Shown here one piece after another: positions 61,781 through 64,000 of a DNA stretch of 64,000 bases. The stretch comes from CALAED01 sp036378315 (GTDB lineage Bacteria > Actinomycetota > Actinomycetes > Streptosporangiales > Streptosporangiaceae), in contig DASUWU010000049.1 in the NCBI GenBank assembly GCA_036378315.1, positions 1-64,000 on the forward strand. Direction: 5' to 3'. Both the position numbers and the translations under genes were made by a program. Positions within the stretch are counted from its first letter, which is position 1. Each line of letters opens with the position of its first letter. The notes beneath the pieces were generated by a model. The model had not been told where the DNA came from and searched no databases. It saw nothing but the letters and a program-made list of their open reading frames with translations.

Positions 61781-62694
61781 AATCCCCCGACGAGCCGCGC
61801 GGAGTCGACCTCGTGACCGATGAGAGCCTCGCCCGGCCTGCCGTGCTCCCGGACCTCGACCGCGCCGTGCGCGCCGCGGACGCCGCCGCCCGGGCGGCCG
61901 GCGTATCGGTGCGCGAGCTGACACATCTGGCCGAGCTGGAGGCGGTTGTCGACCTGTTCTCCACCATCTGGGGGCGCTCCACCAACCCGCCGATGACACT
62001 CGAGTTGCTGCGCGCCTTCACCAAGGCCGGAAACTACGTGGCGGGCGCGTTCGAGGGCGGGCAGTTGCTGGGGGCGTGCGTCGGCTTCTTCCACGCGCCC
62101 GCGGAGGACGCCCTGCACAGCCACATCGCGGGCGTCTCGAGGGCCGCCTCCGGCCGTAGCGTCGGCTTCGCACTCAAGGTGCACCAACGAGCCTGGGCGC
62201 TGATGCGCGGCGTTTCCGAAATCGCCTGGACGTTCGACCCGCTGGCGGCCCGCAACGCCTACTTCAACATCGTCAAACTGGCGGCGCGACCGGCCGAGTA
62301 CCTCTTGAACTTCTACGGTGCGATGGGCGACTCGATCAACGGCGACGGCGACTCCGACCGCCTGCTGGTGCGGTGGCGGCTTCGCGAGCGCGCCGTGGTC
62401 CGCGCCTGCTCCGGGCAGCGCGTCGCCGCGATCGCCGACGACGAGATCGAGAAGGGGGCCGTGGTGGCGCTGGGCGTCGGCGAGGACGGCGGTCCCCGCC
62501 CGGGCCGGCTCGACGGCGCGACCTCGCTCGTCGCCGTACCCGGCGACATCGAGGACCTGCGGGTGGCCGACCCGCGGCTGGCCCAGCACTGGCGGTCGGC
62601 GGTGCGGGACGCGCTGACCTCGCTGGTCGGCGACGGTGGCCGGATCGACGGGTTCGACCGCGCCGGCTGGTACGTCGTACGGAGGGTGCGATGA
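61777..62694 (+). CDS. GNAT family acyltransferase, probable D-amino acid N-succinyltransferase
   Basis: A 305-aa protein whose ATG 61777 overlaps the M20 stop (ATGA). It contains a GNAT-like core: VRELTHLAELEAVVDLFSTIW, FEGGQLLGACVGFF, SHIAGVSRAASGRSVGFAL as the acyl-CoA loop, and WTFDPLAARNAYFNIVKLAA. It resembles the large GNAT proteins encoded beside N-succinylamino acid racemases in Geobacillus and others, which succinylate D-amino acids. Function follows from this resemblance and context. It overlaps the racemase by ATGA. Confidence 0.85.
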   Translation: MKSPDEPRGVDLVTDESLARPAVLPDLDRAVRAADAAARAAGVSVRELTHLAELEAVVDLFSTIWGRSTNPPMTLELLRAFTKAGNYVAGAFEGGQLLGACVGFFHAPAEDALHSHIAGVSRAASGRSVGFALKVHQRAWALMRGVSEIAWTFDPLAARNAYFNIVKLAARPAEYLLNFYGAMGDSINGDGDSDRLLVRWRLRERAVVRACSGQRVAAIADDEIEKGAVVALGVGEDGGPRPGRLDGATSLVAVPGDIEDLRVADPRLAQHWRSAVRDALTSLVGDGGRIDGFDRAGWYVVRRVR

Positions 62695-63806
62695 AGCTCA
62701 CCAATGTCGAGCTGCGGCGCGTTTCGATGCCGCTGGTGGCGCCGTTCCGCACCTCCTTCGGCACCGAGACGACCCGCGACATCCTTCTCGTTCGCGTCGT
62801 GACGGACGGCGATGTCGAGGGCTGGGGCGAGTGCGTGGCGATGAGCAGCCCGCTCTACTCCTCGGAGTACGTCGACGCCGTGGCCGACGTGCTCCGCCGG
62901 TTCCTCGTGCCCGCCCTCGTGGCGGTCGGGCCGCTGAAGGCGCACGCCGTCGCCGGCCACCTCGCCCCGTTCAAGGGCCACCACATGGCCAAGGCGGCGC
63001 TGGAGATGGCGGTGCTCGACGCGGAACTGCGCGCCGAAGGGCGTTCGTTCGGCTGCGCGCTCGGCGCCGTCCGCGACCGGGTGCCGTGCGGGGTCTCCGT
63101 CGGGATCATGGACAGCGTCCCCCAGCTCCTGGACGCCGTCGGCGGCTACGTCGCCGAAGGCTACGTCCGCATCAAGCTGAAGATCGAGCCCGGCTGGGAC
63201 ATCGAGCCGGTGCGCGCGGTCCGCGAGCGTTTCGGCGGCGACCTGCTGCTCCAGGTGGACGCGAACACCGCCTACACCCTCGCCGACGCCCGGCATCTGG
63301 CCGGGCTGGATCCGTTCGAGCTGCTCCTTATCGAGCAACCACTCGACGAGGGGGACATGCTCGGCCATGCGGCACTCGCTCGGCAGATGAAGACGCCGAT
63401 CTGCCTGGACGAGTCGATCACCTCGGCCCGCGATGCCGCGGCCGCGATCAGCCTGGGCGCCTGCCAGATCGTCAACATCAAGCCGGGACGGGTCGGCGGG
63501 TACCTCGAGGCGCGCCGCATCCATGACGTGTGCGCGGCGCACGGCGTACCGGTCTGGTGCGGCGGGATGCTGGAGACCGGCCTGGGCCGTGCCGCCAACC
63601 TCGCCCTCGCCGCCCTGCCCGGGTTCACCCTGCCCGGGGACACCTCCGCGTCCGGGCGCTACTACGCCGCGGACATCACAGAACCGTTCGTACTCGACCG
63701 CGGCCACCTCGATGTGCCGTCCGGGCCCGGGCTCGGGGTGACGCCGCTGCCGGAACGGCTCGCCGAGGTCACCACCGCGACCGAATGGGTCGTCGACTTT
63801 GTGTAG
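62691..63806 (+). CDS. N-succinylamino acid racemase / o-succinylbenzoate synthase family (enolase superfamily)
   Basis: A 371-aa enolase-superfamily protein; GGAGGGTGCG precedes ATG 62691. The catalytic lysine pair K162-L-K164, metal ligands Asp190 (QVDANTAY), Glu215 (LIEQPL) and Asp240 (CLDESI), and the second base Lys264 (VNIKPGRVGG) are all present. The sequence is strongly like the Amycolatopsis enzyme that has both OSBS and NSAR activity. No menaquinone genes are nearby, while a GNAT and an M20 hydrolase are directly coupled, so NSAR is the favoured role: epimerising N-succinyl-D- to N-succinyl-L-amino acids. Confidence 0.92.
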   Translation: MKLTNVELRRVSMPLVAPFRTSFGTETTRDILLVRVVTDGDVEGWGECVAMSSPLYSSEYVDAVADVLRRFLVPALVAVGPLKAHAVAGHLAPFKGHHMAKAALEMAVLDAELRAEGRSFGCALGAVRDRVPCGVSVGIMDSVPQLLDAVGGYVAEGYVRIKLKIEPGWDIEPVRAVRERFGGDLLLQVDANTAYTLADARHLAGLDPFELLLIEQPLDEGDMLGHAALARQMKTPICLDESITSARDAAAAISLGACQIVNIKPGRVGGYLEARRIHDVCAAHGVPVWCGGMLETGLGRAANLALAALPGFTLPGDTSASGRYYAADITEPFVLDRGHLDVPSGPGLGVTPLPERLAEVTTATEWVVDFV

Positions 63807-63878
63807 CTCGACAAAAAAGTACGCCGTTGTGGGCACTTGGGCTGGTGGCCACGACGGTCGACTGCCTACCGTGGGACC

Positions 63879-64000
63879 GTGCAGCGGGCCGGCAACGCGC
63901 GTCCCCGCGCCAGCTTGGGACGCGTCCTCGACGACCTGGGCGCCACCCTGCTCGACCTCGCGTACGGCGACCCGGACCGGCACCAGGACATAGGCGGCGT
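63879..64000 (+). CDS. PucR family transcriptional regulator, partial (N-terminus)
   Basis: The last 122 bases open a frame at GTG 63879 whose 40 codons (SLGRVLDDLGATLLDLAYGD, then PDRHQDIGGV) match the N-terminal PucR domain start of actinomycete regulators with a C-terminal PucR helix-turn-helix. The rest lies outside the window. It follows the racemase gene by 72 bases on the same strand. Such regulators often activate purine or amino-acid catabolic operons, so it may control the operon to its left. The start lacks a clear ribosome-binding site. Confidence 0.65.
   Translation, partial: MQRAGNARPRASLGRVLDDLGATLLDLAYGDPDRHQDIGG

Noticed and set aside
62691..63806. Annotating the enolase-superfamily gene as menaquinone OSBS (menC)
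   Set aside because: No men genes are present, while acyltransferase and M20 hydrolase genes overlap it; NSAR fits better, although dual activity is possible.

Overview
The window is high-GC DNA with strong G/C preference at third codon positions, frequent GTG starts, ATGA/GTGA stop-start overlaps and many secreted carbohydrate-active enzymes. It also carries SARP, LacI, PaaX and PucR regulators and a Hanks-type kinase. Together these indicate a filamentous actinomycete, probably of the Streptosporangiales (Nonomuraea-like). That placement is inferred from protein style; there is no rRNA marker, and I see no tRNA, rRNA, CRISPR array, insertion sequence or prophage.

Layout. 0-3.6 kb: the C-terminally cut end of an unrecognised membrane protein with a CorA-like tail, a lipoprotein, a MEDS-STAS protein and a tiny membrane protein. 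3.7-10.8 kb: a catabolic cluster that best fits 2-aminobenzoate (anthranilate) degradation through CoA thioesters (SDR, crotonase, Rid protein, PaaX regulator, aryl-CoA ligase, flavin monooxygenase/old-yellow-enzyme fusion). 10.9-13.4 kb: a GH1 beta-glucosidase fused in frame to a LacI repressor. 13.6-19.4 kb: AraC regulator, large SARP/AfsR-type regulator with its probable repeat operator, FMN reductase, DHFR-like protein, DoxX. 19.7-22.2 kb: PL3 pectate lyase with two LacI-type operators, a PNPOx-like protein and a gutted CBM gene. 22.2-31.5 kb: accessory oxidoreductases, a hydrolase-LuxR fusion, a GH93-like BNR protein, an SGNH hydrolase and an SRPBCC protein. 31.7-36.6 kb: LVIVD-repeat secreted protein, a GbsR/MarR-controlled drug-type ABC exporter behind a near-perfect 30-bp palindrome, and a Ca2+/cation antiporter. 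36.6-42.6 kb: hypothetical protein, secreted beta-helix protein behind a perfect 16-bp palindrome, quinone-type reductase, SDR, DEAD-box helicase. 42.6-46.7 kb: a 0.74-kb repeat-rich regulatory region and a 1117-aa secreted GH54 arabinofuranosidase. 46.7-50.5 kb: MHYT sensor, MDR oxidoreductase, small membrane protein, Ser/Thr kinase.

The most interesting system is the tightly packed operon at 50.6-63.8 kb: serine beta-lactamase-fold peptidase, Dpp-type peptide importer, a prolyl-oligopeptidase/beta-lactamase-fold fusion, M20 hydrolase, GNAT acyltransferase and a protein carrying all the catalytic residues of N-succinylamino acid racemase. The last three match the known D-to-L amino acid conversion through N-succinyl intermediates. 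Joined to peptide import and two D-peptidase-like domains, the operon reads as a self-contained route for salvaging D-amino-acid-containing peptides (for example cell-wall or nonribosomal peptides). A PucR-type regulator begins at the right edge and is a candidate controller.
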